DNA of 56,434 nucleotides, taken from contig CAJNDL010000010.1 in NCBI GenBank assembly GCA_905221505.1, forward strand, positions 1 through 56,434, read 5' to 3'. The DNA is from a bacterium. GTDB taxonomy: Bacteria; Bacillota; Bacilli; Lactobacillales; Streptococcaceae. The notes under the pieces were generated by a model. It was not told the DNA's origin and did no database searches. It saw only the letters and a program-made list of their open reading frames with translations. Position numbers and translations under genes: made by a program. Shown in pieces: positions 1 to 8,803 of the stretch (within the stretch, counting starts at the first letter, position 1; the number at the start of each line of letters is the position of its first letter).

Positions 1-3000
1 GGTTTAGTTGGATCAGTCGGATGGTTTGGATATGGTAGTGGCGTTGGTGTTTCTACACCTGGCACTTTTGGTACCCATGATCCTATTTTTCTATATTCAA
101 CTGTCACTTCATATGATTCAGTACCAGGTTGAACTGTGTTTTTTGCTACAGAGGCGATATTTGCAAAATAGCCCTCTAATACAGGTGTATTAACTTTTGG
201 TAATTCCTTAGTTTCTTGGTCCCAAGCACCAATTTTTGTTAAACCTGTTGCTAAGCTTGTAGTTGTATCTCTTGAAAACTCAACCTTGTCTTCTCTCTTT
301 TTAATAGAATCTGTATTCAGTTCTGTTGTTACTTCCTGGTTATCTTGAACATCAATTTTAACGTATTTAATCGTACGTGTTACTTTTCTAACCTCTGTAT
401 CTTCTGTAACAGGTTCATTTACTATAATTTTGTAAACTTGCGTTGGTTCTCTGTCTTCAGAATCGTCCGATGTATCATACTTAGTTGTTTTTGATATAGG
501 ATTCTTCGTTGATACGATATATCCTCGTTGTTTTAAAGATGCAATTTTATTATCAACTTTTTCCCTATCTTCTGTTGTTACTACTTGATCAGAAAAGCCA
601 TTGAATTCAAGTTTTTCTTTAGGTAATTCTACTTCTTCTCCAGTTGTGACATTAACAACTTTGATAAGAATTTTTTGTGGATTCGGTTTGTACTCAATCA
701 CAAAATTCTTTTTAGGATCGTTCGGTACATTCGGTACCTTGTACCCTTTTTTCGGATCTGCTGGATCTACCGGTTTTACTGGTACTAGCGGATTTGTATT
801 AGGATCCTCTGGTTTTGTTGGATCTGTTGGAATCTTAGGTGTATAACCTGGTACATATGGAATTACTGGTGGTTTCGGTGTACTTGGATCCGTTGGTGTT
901 CCTGGTTCAGGATATACTGGTGTTCCAGGTTTTGTTGGATCGTTTGGATTATTTGGATATGGTTTTGGTGTCATATCTATATCTTTTGGTGGTGTTACAC
1001 CTTCTGGTAATCTTGGTACCCAACTTCCTAGTTTTTTATAAACAACTTCTTTCGTTATATTAGTCACATCACCAGTTGAAGTTGGTGCTGTTGCTTCTTC
1101 TACTCCTACGCTTGCTATATCTGCGATATAACCTTCTAGTACTGGTGTATCTACTTTCGGAAATGTACTATTTGTGCTTGTCCAATCCTTGTAAGATACC
1201 GTATTATTCGCTGTATCAGTTACTTCTTTTCCTGTGAATTCGACTGTATTTTCTTTCTTTCGTTCTTCAAGAACCGTTCTAATCGTAGCTCCATTCACAT
1301 TATCTTCTTTTACATATGTAATTGTTCTCTTAACTGTTCTGGTTACATCTACTTCTGCCGGCGCTGGTGGCGTAGTATCTTCCTCATATACATAAGTTAC
1401 CGTTCTTGCTTCTGTAGTAGTCATCGTGCCTCTGTCACTTGCAGAAGTTCTTAATCTTCCATCGTCAAGCGAATTGTCCTCTAATGATCTCTTCAATCTA
1501 TAGCGTTTACCATCAGCTGTTGTTAAAGTAGTAAGTTTTTTGCCTGTTACATCATAATCTGTACCTAATAATTGATCTTTTTGAGCAATATATGTTCCGT
1601 CTGTATCTTTTTTACCTAGATCAGTTTCTTTTTGACCTGTTACAGTATTTTTAAGCGTCAATAGAGTTCCATCGACAGCTTGATACTTAACTTTTACATT
1701 CCCTGACATAGCTGATTTTAGTTCAGATGTCTTTTTAACCTTGTCAATTTCTTCTGTTATTTTTTTCTCTTGATCTCCAGTAATCTTACCTTTTTCTTTT
1801 AATTTAGTAATGATACGTCTTGCGACTTCTTTTGACGGTTCAACGGTATCTTGAATTACTGAGAAATCGGCTAGGATAGGTAAGTTGTATTGGAGTCTTG
1901 GACTTTGCATATTAACACCAACACGTTTTTCATTTTCTGCAAACACTTGCACTTTATAGGATACAACGTCTTTTCCTAGTGGAATATCTCCTGTTGAGAA
2001 GTATCCACCTTTCCCTAATTTGTCCTGATCTCCTCCAATTGCATCAGTGATTTTTTCTGATAATTCAGCATCAGTGATTACATTTGAACGTGTAACATTT
2101 TCTTTTTCTACAAAATAGTTAGTGAATTTTTTTAAACCATCTTTTGCCTCCAAAGCGAGTGCATTGGTTCGTATTTTATTATACTCATCTTCCGTCATTT
2201 CAGTTGTTGAAGGTTTCACTGAAGCTTCCATGTGTGAGCCAAGGATTTTCGCTTCTCTACTACCGTCTCTTGCTTCCGTGTAAGTATAGTCATTTGTGGA
2301 TTTAATAGCTGATTCTAAGGCAGAGATTTCTTTCTTAAGTTTAGTTTTTTCATCGTCATTCGTACTGCTTTCTAGGCTAGCTTTTTTAGTTGCTAATCTA
2401 TTCTTAAGATCTTCTTGATGAGTCTTCACTTTAGCTGGATCTGTTACAAGTTCTAATTGGTCTGTATCTCCATGATAGATAATTTTCTTCGCAGTTGGCA
2501 ATATAAAATCTAGTAATTTATAGACACGATCTGAGTCTTTAGACTTCACACTTCCATCTGAGTTTTTCTCAGCTGTAGTTAACCACGTTGGAGAGTTTTT
2601 TTGAACCTCCTTATCATTCACTAGCTTTAATAAACCATTTAATTCATTTCCATATCTAGTAAACGATTCTTTAAAATTAGTCTCCTTTTTGAAATTTTTT
2701 TCATTCAATTTATCCTTATCTACCGGCAACTCAACTATCGCTTCTCCGTTTTTAGCAAGTTCTTTTTCGATATCGCTTTTTATTCCATTTAATTTATCTC
2801 TATCTATTTTACCTCGCCCATATTTTTCCTTATATCGTTCAGTTGCAAGAGTGTGAACTTTATTATTGTACTCTGTTTTCAATAAGTTTTTAATCTTTTC
2901 ATTAACCGCCGTTAAATTCACACCTTGAGCATAACGTTCTTCGTTCTCTACTACTCCATCAATTCGGTTGATTGTGTGGTCATAAACAGTTTCTTCAGAG

Positions 3001-4496
3001 TTATCCTTTTTAATCGCTTTAACAACGATACGATAAGTTCCTTTTGACCCTGCAAAGTCTGAGATATACCCTGTTACAAATTCAATTTTCAAACGACTTC
3101 CATATTTCGTTGAAAAGGCTTTAAAAGTTTTTTCAATTCCATTGAACCCCTCAACATTTGGAGCGTGTTGGAGAATATCTTCCCTTTCTTTGACAGGTAA
3201 TTTAGCAAGCTCAGCTTTATTTTCATCACTATTTGCTGTCTCTATATTAAACGTAGAGCCATCTTGTGCTTTATCAGTTTTATTTGCGATTGTACGACCT
3301 TTGGCAAGCATCAACATGTATTTGAAGCGACGGTCTAAGGCTTGCTCGTGTACGTAGATTTGGTCAAGGGCATTAGAACCAAGCATTCCACCTTCTTGAC
3401 GATGGCCATCTTTGTCGGTGTACCAACCAGTGAAGTAACCTTCTTTATTTTTCATCCCAATAGCGAATTTCCCAGTTTCACCATCTTTTTTCATAATGGC
3501 TGTCCATCCACCGAAGCTACTGATTTCTCTAATTTCACCTGGTTGAAGTTTTACACCACTTGGGTCTGTAGTGACATTTCCATTACTATCAAATCGAAGT
3601 TCGTCTCCTAGTGTATCCATGTTTCTCAAGTAGGAACGCTCATTATTTTGGAAGTCATCGGGCATATTTTGGATAATCTTCCACATTTCTTCAACTGTTG
3701 CAGTATGATCAGGATCATCGAAACTCAAGTGAGCACTCGGATCATGTGCTCCATGGTCATCTCCTTTTGGTATATGTACCCCAGGTTGATCTGGTTTTAC
3801 AGTAGCTCCCTTACGCTCGGTTACAGTAGAATCTAATGCTCCGTTATTTCCAGTTGAAGTTTCTCCAGTAGGAGTCTCAGTTCCAGTAGAAGTATTAGAA
3901 GTTCCGTCGGCAGGAGGATTTCCCACTTCTCTTTTTGAACGGCGACCTCTAGGTGAGGAAGTTGATGAAGCATCAAGTTTCTTATAGTAAACCATTATAG
4001 TTTCATCTTCTGTTGTTGATGTAACTTCTTTTGATTCTATAGTTGACTTGTCTGGATCACCATAACCATTTACTGTTGGTGAAGGTTGTTTTTCCCATTT
4101 TCCTGTTGTCCATTCTTCTGTACCTTTTTTACGTGTTAAGGTAACTGTTTGAACGACTGGTGTTGCTACTTCTTTGCTTTCATCAGAAGCATTTACATAT
4201 TTGATGGTACGTGTGACTTCTTTTGTTTCTGTTTCTTCAGCCACTCCAGCTAGAAGGGTAGCTGGATTTGGGGCAGGCTTCGGCTGATAGTTAGAGCCAG
4301 ACAAACCATTAGGGGTATTGGTATTATATTCTAAAGGCGAACTAGAGTGGCTTGCCCCTCCATCAGTAGGAGTATTCGTTTCCGCGTGTACCACACCTGC
4401 CCCCATGGCAAGGTAAAAAGCACCAATGACGACACTAGCTGCACCGACACTTACTTTTCGAATACTATATTTTAGTTGTTTGTCAAATTTTCCCAT
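1..4496 (-). CDS. YSIRK-type giant surface adhesin with Mub-B2-like repeats (5' part, cut by window edge)
   Basis: A frame open from the ATG at 4496 to the left edge (about 1,498 codons) gives the N-terminal part of a very large surface protein. Residues 1-40 form a YSIRK export signal (KYSIRKVSVGAASVV, then a hydrophobic core ending near VVHA). Near residues 80-160 is a mucin-binding B2-like module (starts VTRTIKYVN, ends in VYYKK). Two more copies of this module type lie near 1040-1160 and 1330-1450; both end in GSWVP. Between the first and second are a large non-repetitive region that I cannot name, a charged helical region, and a Pro-rich linker (NPNDPTKPG type). The C-terminus and expected LPXTG anchor lie outside the window. 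The SD GGAG lies about 7 nt before the ATG. The neighbouring pgm gene recalls the pneumococcal MucBP-protein locus, but this protein is much larger. Function is inferred to be adhesion; ligand unknown. Confidence 0.85.
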   Translation of the reverse strand, partial: MGKFDKQLKYSIRKVSVGAASVVIGAFYLAMGAGVVHAETNTPTDGGASHSSSPLEYNTNTPNGLSGSNYQPKPAPNPATLLAGVAEETETKEVTRTIKYVNASDESKEVATPVVQTVTLTRKKGTEEWTTGKWEKQPSPTVNGYGDPDKSTIESKEVTSTTEDETIMVYYKKLDASSTSSPRGRRSKREVGNPPADGTSNTSTGTETPTGETSTGNNGALDSTVTERKGATVKPDQPGVHIPKGDDHGAHDPSAHLSFDDPDHTATVEEMWKIIQNMPDDFQNNERSYLRNMDTLGDELRFDSNGNVTTDPSGVKLQPGEIREISSFGGWTAIMKKDGETGKFAIGMKNKEGYFTGWYTDKDGHRQEGGMLGSNALDQIYVHEQALDRRFKYMLMLAKGRTIANKTDKAQDGSTFNIETANSDENKAELAKLPVKEREDILQHAPNVEGFNGIEKTFKAFSTKYGSRLKIEFVTGYISDFAGSKGTYRIVVKAIKKDNSEETVYDHTINRIDGVVENEERYAQGVNLTAVNEKIKNLLKTEYNNKVHTLATERYKEKYGRGKIDRDKLNGIKSDIEKELAKNGEAIVELPVDKDKLNEKNFKKETNFKESFTRYGNELNGLLKLVNDKEVQKNSPTWLTTAEKNSDGSVKSKDSDRVYKLLDFILPTAKKIIYHGDTDQLELVTDPAKVKTHQEDLKNRLATKKASLESSTNDDEKTKLKKEISALESAIKSTNDYTYTEARDGSREAKILGSHMEASVKPSTTEMTEDEYNKIRTNALALEAKDGLKKFTNYFVEKENVTRSNVITDAELSEKITDAIGGDQDKLGKGGYFSTGDIPLGKDVVSYKVQVFAENEKRVGVNMQSPRLQYNLPILADFSVIQDTVEPSKEVARRIITKLKEKGKITGDQEKKITEEIDKVKKTSELKSAMSGNVKVKYQAVDGTLLTLKNTVTGQKETDLGKKDTDGTYIAQKDQLLGTDYDVTGKKLTTLTTADGKRYRLKRSLEDNSLDDGRLRTSASDRGTMTTTEARTVTYVYEEDTTPPAPAEVDVTRTVKRTITYVKEDNVNGATIRTVLEERKKENTVEFTGKEVTDTANNTVSYKDWTSTNSTFPKVDTPVLEGYIADIASVGVEEATAPTSTGDVTNITKEVVYKKLGSWVPRLPEGVTPPKDIDMTPKPYPNNPNDPTKPGTPVYPEPGTPTDPSTPKPPVIPYVPGYTPKIPTDPTKPEDPNTNPLVPVKPVDPADPKKGYKVPNVPNDPKKNFVIEYKPNPQKILIKVVNVTTGEEVELPKEKLEFNGFSDQVVTTEDREKVDNKIASLKQRGYIVSTKNPISKTTKYDTSDDSEDREPTQVYKIIVNEPVTEDTEVRKVTRTIKYVKIDVQDNQEVTTELNTDSIKKREDKVEFSRDTTTSLATGLTKIGAWDQETKELPKVNTPVLEGYFANIASVAKNTVQPGTESYEVTVEYRKIGSWVPKVPGVETPTPLPYPNHPTDPTK

Positions 4497-4511
4497 TTCA
4501 GACTCCAATCG

Positions 4512-4534
4512 TATATATATATATATATATATAT
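4512..4534. repeat. (TA)11 dinucleotide tract in adhesin leader
   Basis: A pure alternating TA run of 23 nt lies between the predicted -10 box and the ribosome binding site of the adhesin gene. The expected transcription start falls inside it. Tracts of this kind can gain or lose units by slipped-strand mispairing. Confidence 0.9.
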
Positions 4535-4538
4535 TGTT

Positions 4539-4567
4539 ATACTATTTTCTACATAATAGTATATCAA
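4539..4567 (-). promoter_or_regulatory. Predicted promoter of the surface adhesin
   Basis: On the minus strand TTGATA (4562-4567) and TAGTAT (4539-4544) are separated by 17 bp. The start site, about 7 nt further on, falls at the edge of the TA tract. An alternative -10 reading is TATAAC, 3 nt closer to the tract. Confidence 0.5.
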
Positions 4568-4931
4568 TCTCACCTAAATATTATACATCAAACAACTGTA
4601 AATTTCAATTTTTTTGATTGAAATGGAAGATTAGCAGATAGACGACTCTTTTTACCAAAACCAAAGGTAGGTTAGGAGTCCCTCATCAGTAGACCAACAG
4701 TAAAGATGAAGCCCCATCAGCCGTGTCGTGTGCATCTAATGGACTTGCTTCCTCCTATCAGCAAGCTCAGTCCTGTACTTTGAGACCTTCCCAGCTTGCT
4801 TTAGGATTTCCATTAACTGTTACACTTATTTCTTTAAAAATGAGACAATTTGAGATTTTTTCTACCCTTTTTCTTCTTTTTCCGAATAAATAGATAGAAA
4901 CATCAAATCTAGTAAATTAGATTAAAAAATG
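4568..4931. other. Intergenic region without a recognisable gene
   Basis: I find no convincing ORF here. It contains a weak AT-rich inverted repeat (ATTTCAAT / ATTGAAAT near 4600-4624) and a GC-richer stretch at 4680-4815 that looks like decayed sequence but cannot be assigned to a family. Confidence 0.5.
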
Positions 4932-4948
4932 TGCTATAATGAAAGGAG
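4932..4948 (+). promoter_or_regulatory. Extended -10 promoter and SD of the Rpn-type gene
   Basis: TGCTATAAT at 4932-4940 is a perfect extended -10. The SD AAAGGAG follows at once (4942-4948), so the predicted start site lies at or inside the SD and the leader would be extremely short. Confidence 0.6.
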
Positions 4949-4955
4949 AGCAAAT

Positions 4956-5891
4956 ATGACTGTACGTCATCCGGGCATCAGCCCAACTAATGACTTGGTT
5001 GCTAAGAAAATCTTTAGCAATCCAGAAATCACTTGTCAATTTATTCGCGATATGCTGGACTTGCCAGCAAAAAATGTGACCATTTTGGAGGGGAGTAATA
5101 TTCATGTTTTGCCATCTCTACCCTACTCGGCTCAGGATTTCTATACCAGTATAGACGTCTTGGCGGAGTTGGATAATGGCACGCAGGTTATTATAGAAAT
5201 ACAAGTTCATCATCAGAATTTTTTCATTAATCGCCTGTGGGCTTACTTATGCAGTCAGGTCAATCAAAATCTAGAAAAAATTCGCCAGCGAGAAGGTGAT
5301 ACCCACCAGAGCTACAAACACATCGCACCAGTATACGCAATCGCAATTGTCGATAGTAATTATTTCTCAGATGACCTGGCTTTTCATAGCTTTAGTATGC
5401 GCGAGGATTCGACAGGTGAGGTCTTAACTATCACAAACAACGGTCAGGAAAACCATCTGGTCAAAATGGCTTTCTTGGAACTAAAAAAATACAGAGAAAC
5501 CAGCAAAGATAGTATTCGCAAACCGTGGTTGGAGTTTTTTGGGAACAAGCCCTTTACCCAGCAACCTGAACGAGCCATCAGCCAAGCAGACCAACTGCTA
5601 GACTACAAGAGCTGGTCCGAGGAGGACAGGAAAATGTTTAGTGAACAGCGCAGACGTGAAGAACAAGCCTTGTTAGCACAGGACTATGCCTTGGAACAAG
5701 CTGAAGAAAAAGGGTTAGAGCGGGGACTAGAGCGTGGTCGTGCAGAGGGGATTGAACAAGGACGAGCAGAAGGCATTGAAGAGGGATTAAAAGTAGGTTT
5801 AGTAAATTTAGTACGTCAAGGTCTTCTAACACCTGAGGTTGCAAGTCAGCAATTAGGCATGACCGTTGCTGAGTTTGAGGCCTTGTTGTAA
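4956..5891 (+). CDS. Rpn-family PD-(D/E)XK nuclease / putative transposase
   Basis: The protein has 311 residues from the ATG at 4956, preferred over an ATG nine codons upstream because of the SD at 4942-4948. The N-terminal half matches the PDDEXK_2 (Rpn, recombination-promoting nuclease) family: start RHPGISPTNDLVAKKIFSNP, then D67 in the SIDVLAEL strand and E81-x-Q83 in IIEIQV, which fit the D..ExQ active site. The C-terminal third carries the tandem charged segments typical of the family (LERG, RAEGIEQG, EGIEEG) before a helix ending in FEALL. Family members are DNA endonucleases that raise RecA-independent recombination, often in many copies and decaying. This copy looks intact. A fragment of a second copy lies directly downstream. 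Confidence 0.85.
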   Translation: MTVRHPGISPTNDLVAKKIFSNPEITCQFIRDMLDLPAKNVTILEGSNIHVLPSLPYSAQDFYTSIDVLAELDNGTQVIIEIQVHHQNFFINRLWAYLCSQVNQNLEKIRQREGDTHQSYKHIAPVYAIAIVDSNYFSDDLAFHSFSMREDSTGEVLTITNNGQENHLVKMAFLELKKYRETSKDSIRKPWLEFFGNKPFTQQPERAISQADQLLDYKSWSEEDRKMFSEQRRREEQALLAQDYALEQAEEKGLERGLERGRAEGIEQGRAEGIEEGLKVGLVNLVRQGLLTPEVASQQLGMTVAEFEALL

Positions 5892-5900
5892 GACCAGCAC

Positions 5901-5957
5901 TAACGGTCAGAAAAACCATCTAGTCAAGATAGCATTCTTAAAGCTAAAAAATATATA
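5901..5957 (+). pseudogene. Fragment of a second Rpn-type nuclease gene
   Basis: This stretch repeats, with scattered substitutions, the part of the intact gene at about 5438-5500 (the GQENHLVKMAFLELKKY region). The shared core includes AACGGTCAG and AACCATCT. It starts only a few bases after the intact stop codon and then breaks off. It is the residue of a tandem or recombined copy. Confidence 0.75.
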
Positions 5958-5984
5958 AAGTCAAACAGCAAACTAAACATCTCG

Positions 5985-6122
5985 CCACAAGACTGGGAAA
6001 AATCTTTAAAATTAAAAACCGCATATAATCAGGTATTGAAGAACCTTGATAATATGCGGTTTATTGTGGAGAGATTTACTTCATTTTCTCCTGAAATTGA
6101 GTTTTTCCCCACATCAACCTCA
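5985..6122. repeat. Hairpin repeat, copy A
   Basis: About 135 bp aligns over its length with 47713-47850 (copy B). The core is a hairpin with arms AAACCGCATAT (6016-6026) and ATATGCGGTTT (6052-6062), and further imperfect pairing inside. T-runs on both sides could make it a terminator for the Rpn-type gene. The arm sequences differ between the copies but pairing is kept. Confidence 0.7.
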
Positions 6123-6182
6123 TACACACAGCAAAGTTAAGCTAACCTGGTTTGTCGAAAAGATTTTAGAGGAGTATAAGCA

Positions 6183-6211
6183 TTTACTAAAACTAAAAAA
6201 AATGATATAAT
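6183..6211 (+). promoter_or_regulatory. Predicted pgm promoter
   Basis: TTTACT (6183-6188) and TATAAT (6206-6211) are spaced by 17 bp, about 40 nt upstream of the pgm start. Confidence 0.6.
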
Positions 6212-6250
6212 GAAGGCGATTAAATGTTTTAGAAATAAAGGAGAATTTTA

Positions 6251-7969
6251 ATGTCTTACCAAGAAAATTACCAGAAATGGGTTGATTTTGCGGAGCTTCC
6301 TGACTACCTTCGCCAAGATTTGGAAAATATGGACGAAAAAACAAAGGAAGATGCCTTCTATACAAATCTTGAATTTGGTACTGCAGGTATGCGTGGCTTG
6401 ATTGGTGCTGGTACAAACCGCATCAACATCTACGTTGTTCGTCAAGCTACTGAAGGATTGGCTCGTTTGATTGAGTCAAAAGGTGGAAACGAAAAAGAAC
6501 GTGGTGTCGCAATCGCCTACGATAGCCGTCACTTCTCACCAGAGTTTGCCTTTGAATCTGCAGCAGTTCTTGCTAAACACGGTATCAAATCTTATGTATT
6601 TGAAAGCCTTCGTCCAACTCCAGAACTCTCATTTGCGGTTCGTCACCTCAACTGTTTCGCAGGTATTATGGTCACAGCCAGCCACAACCCTGCTCCATTT
6701 AATGGTTACAAGGTTTACGGTGAAGACGGTGGACAAATGCCTCCACACGATGCGGACGCGTTGACTACTTATATCCGTGCTATCGAAAACCCATTTGCAG
6801 TAGAAGTTGCTGATGTGGAAGCTGAAAAAGCTTCTGGCTTGATTGAAGTTATCGGCGAAGCTGTTGACGTAGAATACCTTAAAGAGGTTAAGGACGTAAA
6901 CATCAACCCAGCCTTGATTGAAGAATTTGGTAAAGACATGAAAATTGTCTACACACCACTTCATGGTACTGGTGAAATGTTGGCTCGTCGTGCTCTTGCC
7001 CAAGCAGGATTTGACTCTGTTCAAGTCGTTGAAGCGCAAGCAACTGCCGATCCTGACTTCTCAACTGTAAAATCTCCAAACCCAGAGAGCCAAGCAGCCT
7101 TTGCCCTTGCTGAAGAACTTGGTCGTCAAGTTGGTGCAGACGTTCTTGTCGCAACTGACCCTGATGCTGACCGTGTTGGTGTTGAAGTCCTTCAAAAAGA
7201 TGGTAGCTACCTCAACCTTTCAGGTAACCAAATCGGTGCTATCATGGCTAAATACATCTTGGAAGCCCACAAAAACGCTGGAACTCTTCCTGAAAATGCA
7301 GCCCTCTGCAAATCTATCGTATCAACTGACTTGGTAACGAAGATTGCTGAAAGCTACGGCGCAACCATGTTCAACGTCTTGACTGGTTTCAAATTCATCG
7401 CTGAAAAAATTCAAGAATTCGAAGAAAAACACAACCACACTTACATGATGGGATTTGAAGAAAGCTTCGGTTACTTGATTAAACCATTCGTACGTGATAA
7501 AGATGCTATCCAAGCTGTTCTTGTCGTTGCTGAACTTGCTGCCTACTACCGTTCACGTGGTTTGACCCTTGCTGACGGTATCGAAGAAATCTACAAAGAG
7601 TACGGCTACTACGCAGAAAAGACTATCTCTGTTACCCTTTCAGGTATCGATGGTGCTGAACAAATCAAAGCAATTATGGCTAAATTCCGCAACAATGCTC
7701 CAAAAGAATGGAACACAACAGCTATCACTGTCGTAGAAGACTTCAAGGCTCAAACTGCTACTGCTGCTGACGGTACTGTTACAAACTTGACAACTCCTCC
7801 AAGTGATGTGTTGAAATACACACTTGCTGACGGTTCATGGATTGCAGTTCGCCCTTCAGGTACAGAACCAAAAATCAAGTTCTACATTGCAGTTGTAGGT
7901 GAAACCAACGAAGAATCACAAGCTAAGATTGCTAACATCGAAGCAGAAATCAATGCTTTTGTAAAATAA
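6251..7969 (+). CDS. pgm: Phosphoglucomutase / phosphomannomutase
   Basis: This 572-residue alpha-D-phosphohexomutase interconverts glucose-1-phosphate and glucose-6-phosphate, feeding UDP-glucose for capsule, teichoic acid and glycolipid synthesis in the cytoplasm. The phosphoserine loop TASHNP is at residues 142-147 (catalytic Ser144). The metal loop DPDADRVG lies near 305, the sugar loop GFEESFGY near 400, and the phosphate-binding loop RPSGTEPK near the C-terminus. Full length for the family. The SD AAAGGAG precedes the ATG. Codon use is strongly biased, as expected of a highly expressed gene. A hairpin terminator follows the stop, so it is probably monocistronic. Confidence 0.96.
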   Translation: MSYQENYQKWVDFAELPDYLRQDLENMDEKTKEDAFYTNLEFGTAGMRGLIGAGTNRINIYVVRQATEGLARLIESKGGNEKERGVAIAYDSRHFSPEFAFESAAVLAKHGIKSYVFESLRPTPELSFAVRHLNCFAGIMVTASHNPAPFNGYKVYGEDGGQMPPHDADALTTYIRAIENPFAVEVADVEAEKASGLIEVIGEAVDVEYLKEVKDVNINPALIEEFGKDMKIVYTPLHGTGEMLARRALAQAGFDSVQVVEAQATADPDFSTVKSPNPESQAAFALAEELGRQVGADVLVATDPDADRVGVEVLQKDGSYLNLSGNQIGAIMAKYILEAHKNAGTLPENAALCKSIVSTDLVTKIAESYGATMFNVLTGFKFIAEKIQEFEEKHNHTYMMGFEESFGYLIKPFVRDKDAIQAVLVVAELAAYYRSRGLTLADGIEEIYKEYGYYAEKTISVTLSGIDGAEQIKAIMAKFRNNAPKEWNTTAITVVEDFKAQTATAADGTVTNLTTPPSDVLKYTLADGSWIAVRPSGTEPKIKFYIAVVGETNEESQAKIANIEAEINAFVK

Positions 7970-7976
7970 AACCCTA

Positions 7977-8010
7977 TAAAAGATGAGACCAACCAATCTC
8001 ATCTTTTTTT
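7977..8010 (+). terminator. pgm terminator
   Basis: Perfect 8-bp stem AGATGAGA / TCTCATCT (7981-7988, 7997-8004) followed by seven T. Confidence 0.9.
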
Positions 8011-8080
8011 CGTATCAAATCTAAGCAATTTTAGAAACTTTATGGCATACTAGACTTATCAATGAAAGCGAGGTAATCTC

Positions 8081-8428
8081 ATGGAACAATTTTTAGAAAA
8101 CATCAAAGACCTTGAAGTCACTACAGTTTCGCGTGCGCAAGAAGCTCTTGATAAGAAAGAAACTGCAACCTTCTTTATCGGTCGCAAAACTTGCCCTTAC
8201 TGCCGTAAATTTGCAGGTACATTGGCAGGTGTCGTAGCTGAAACTAAAGCTCACATCTACTTCATCAACAGTGAAGAAGCGAGCCAACTCAATGAGTTGC
8301 AAGCATTCCGCTCACACTACGGAATCCCAACTGTACCAGGCTTTGTTCACATTGCAGATGGCCAAATCAATGTCCGTTGTGACTCTTCAATGTCAGCACA
8401 AGAAATCAAAGAATTTGCAGGATTGTAA
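8081..8428 (+). CDS. bta: Thioredoxin-fold protein, bacteriocin transport accessory protein (Bta) type
   Basis: A 115-residue thioredoxin-like protein with the redox motif CPYC at residues 38-41 (TFFIGRKTCPYCRKF) and the cis-proline region GIPTVPGF about 60 residues later. It has no signal peptide, so it should act in the cytoplasm as a thiol-disulfide protein. Relatives are called bacteriocin transport accessory proteins because one such gene accompanies a lactococcal bacteriocin cluster; no bacteriocin genes are visible here, so the name is by homology only. The SD GAGGT is 6 nt before the ATG. A terminator hairpin follows about 80 nt downstream. Confidence 0.85.
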   Translation: MEQFLENIKDLEVTTVSRAQEALDKKETATFFIGRKTCPYCRKFAGTLAGVVAETKAHIYFINSEEASQLNELQAFRSHYGIPTVPGFVHIADGQINVRCDSSMSAQEIKEFAGL

Positions 8429-8464
8429 AAAATCAGCTAACAAGTCTTAAAATCACAAAAACGC

Positions 8465-8477
8465 ATAATGGAGCCGG
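8465..8477. repeat. Copy of the tmRNA 3'-end sequence (candidate att scar)
   Basis: ATAATGGAGCCGG here is an exact 13-bp direct repeat of 8800-8812, which covers the 3' end of the tmRNA gene and four flanking bases. Direct duplication of an RNA gene end is the usual mark of site-specific integration. Confidence 0.6.
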
Positions 8478-8506
8478 AGAACGCTTTGCGAAGTACATAG
8501 ATTTTT

Positions 8507-8536
8507 AGGATGCGACAAACGTTGTATCCTTTTTTG
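8507..8536 (+). terminator. Terminator downstream of bta
   Basis: 10-bp stem AGGATGCGAC / GTTGTATCCT (two G-U pairs) followed by a T run. Confidence 0.85.
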
Positions 8537-8548
8537 TATCCCTTTTTT

Positions 8549-8655
8549 TATAGTAGATTGAATCAAGAATAGTACGCCACGACTGCTAAAATATTTCTAT
8601 ACATTAATTTGACTTTCCTAATCGATTTGTTCACATCTTATTTCAATCTACTATA
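8549..8655. mobile_element. RUP-like element (107 bp)
   Basis: The element begins TATAGTAGATTGAA and ends TTCAATCTACTATA, perfect 14-bp terminal inverted repeats, with a total length of 107 bp, the known length of pneumococcal RUP. RUPs are thought to be mobilised by IS630-Spn1; the IS630-like element at the right edge begins with the related TATAGTAAAATGAA. It is inserted between the two copies of the tmRNA-end repeat. It has no coding capacity. Confidence 0.8.
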
Positions 8656-8740
8656 AAAACAGGGTCTGCTTTAGAGTCTGTTTGTGACTCCTTTTGTGAC
8701 TCCCTTTTCTGCAAAAGAATACCAAGGAATACCAAAGATA

Positions 8741-8772
8741 AAAATAAAAAACGTTGATTTAACAACGTTTTA
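8741..8772 (-). terminator. tmRNA terminator
   Basis: Stem AAAACGTTG / CAACGTTTT (8748-8756, 8763-8771), followed on the minus strand by a T-rich run. Confidence 0.85.
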
Positions 8773-8803
8773 CCAAGGAATGCAAAAGAATGCAAAGGAA
8801 TAA

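Noticed and set aside
601..1063. Gly/Thr-rich and Leu-rich plus-strand frames
   Set aside because: Mirror of the Pro/Thr-rich linker of the surface adhesin on the minus strand.
8081..8428. Bacteriocin cluster suggested by the bta homologue
   Set aside because: No bacteriocin precursor, immunity or peptidase-containing ABC gene was found nearby.
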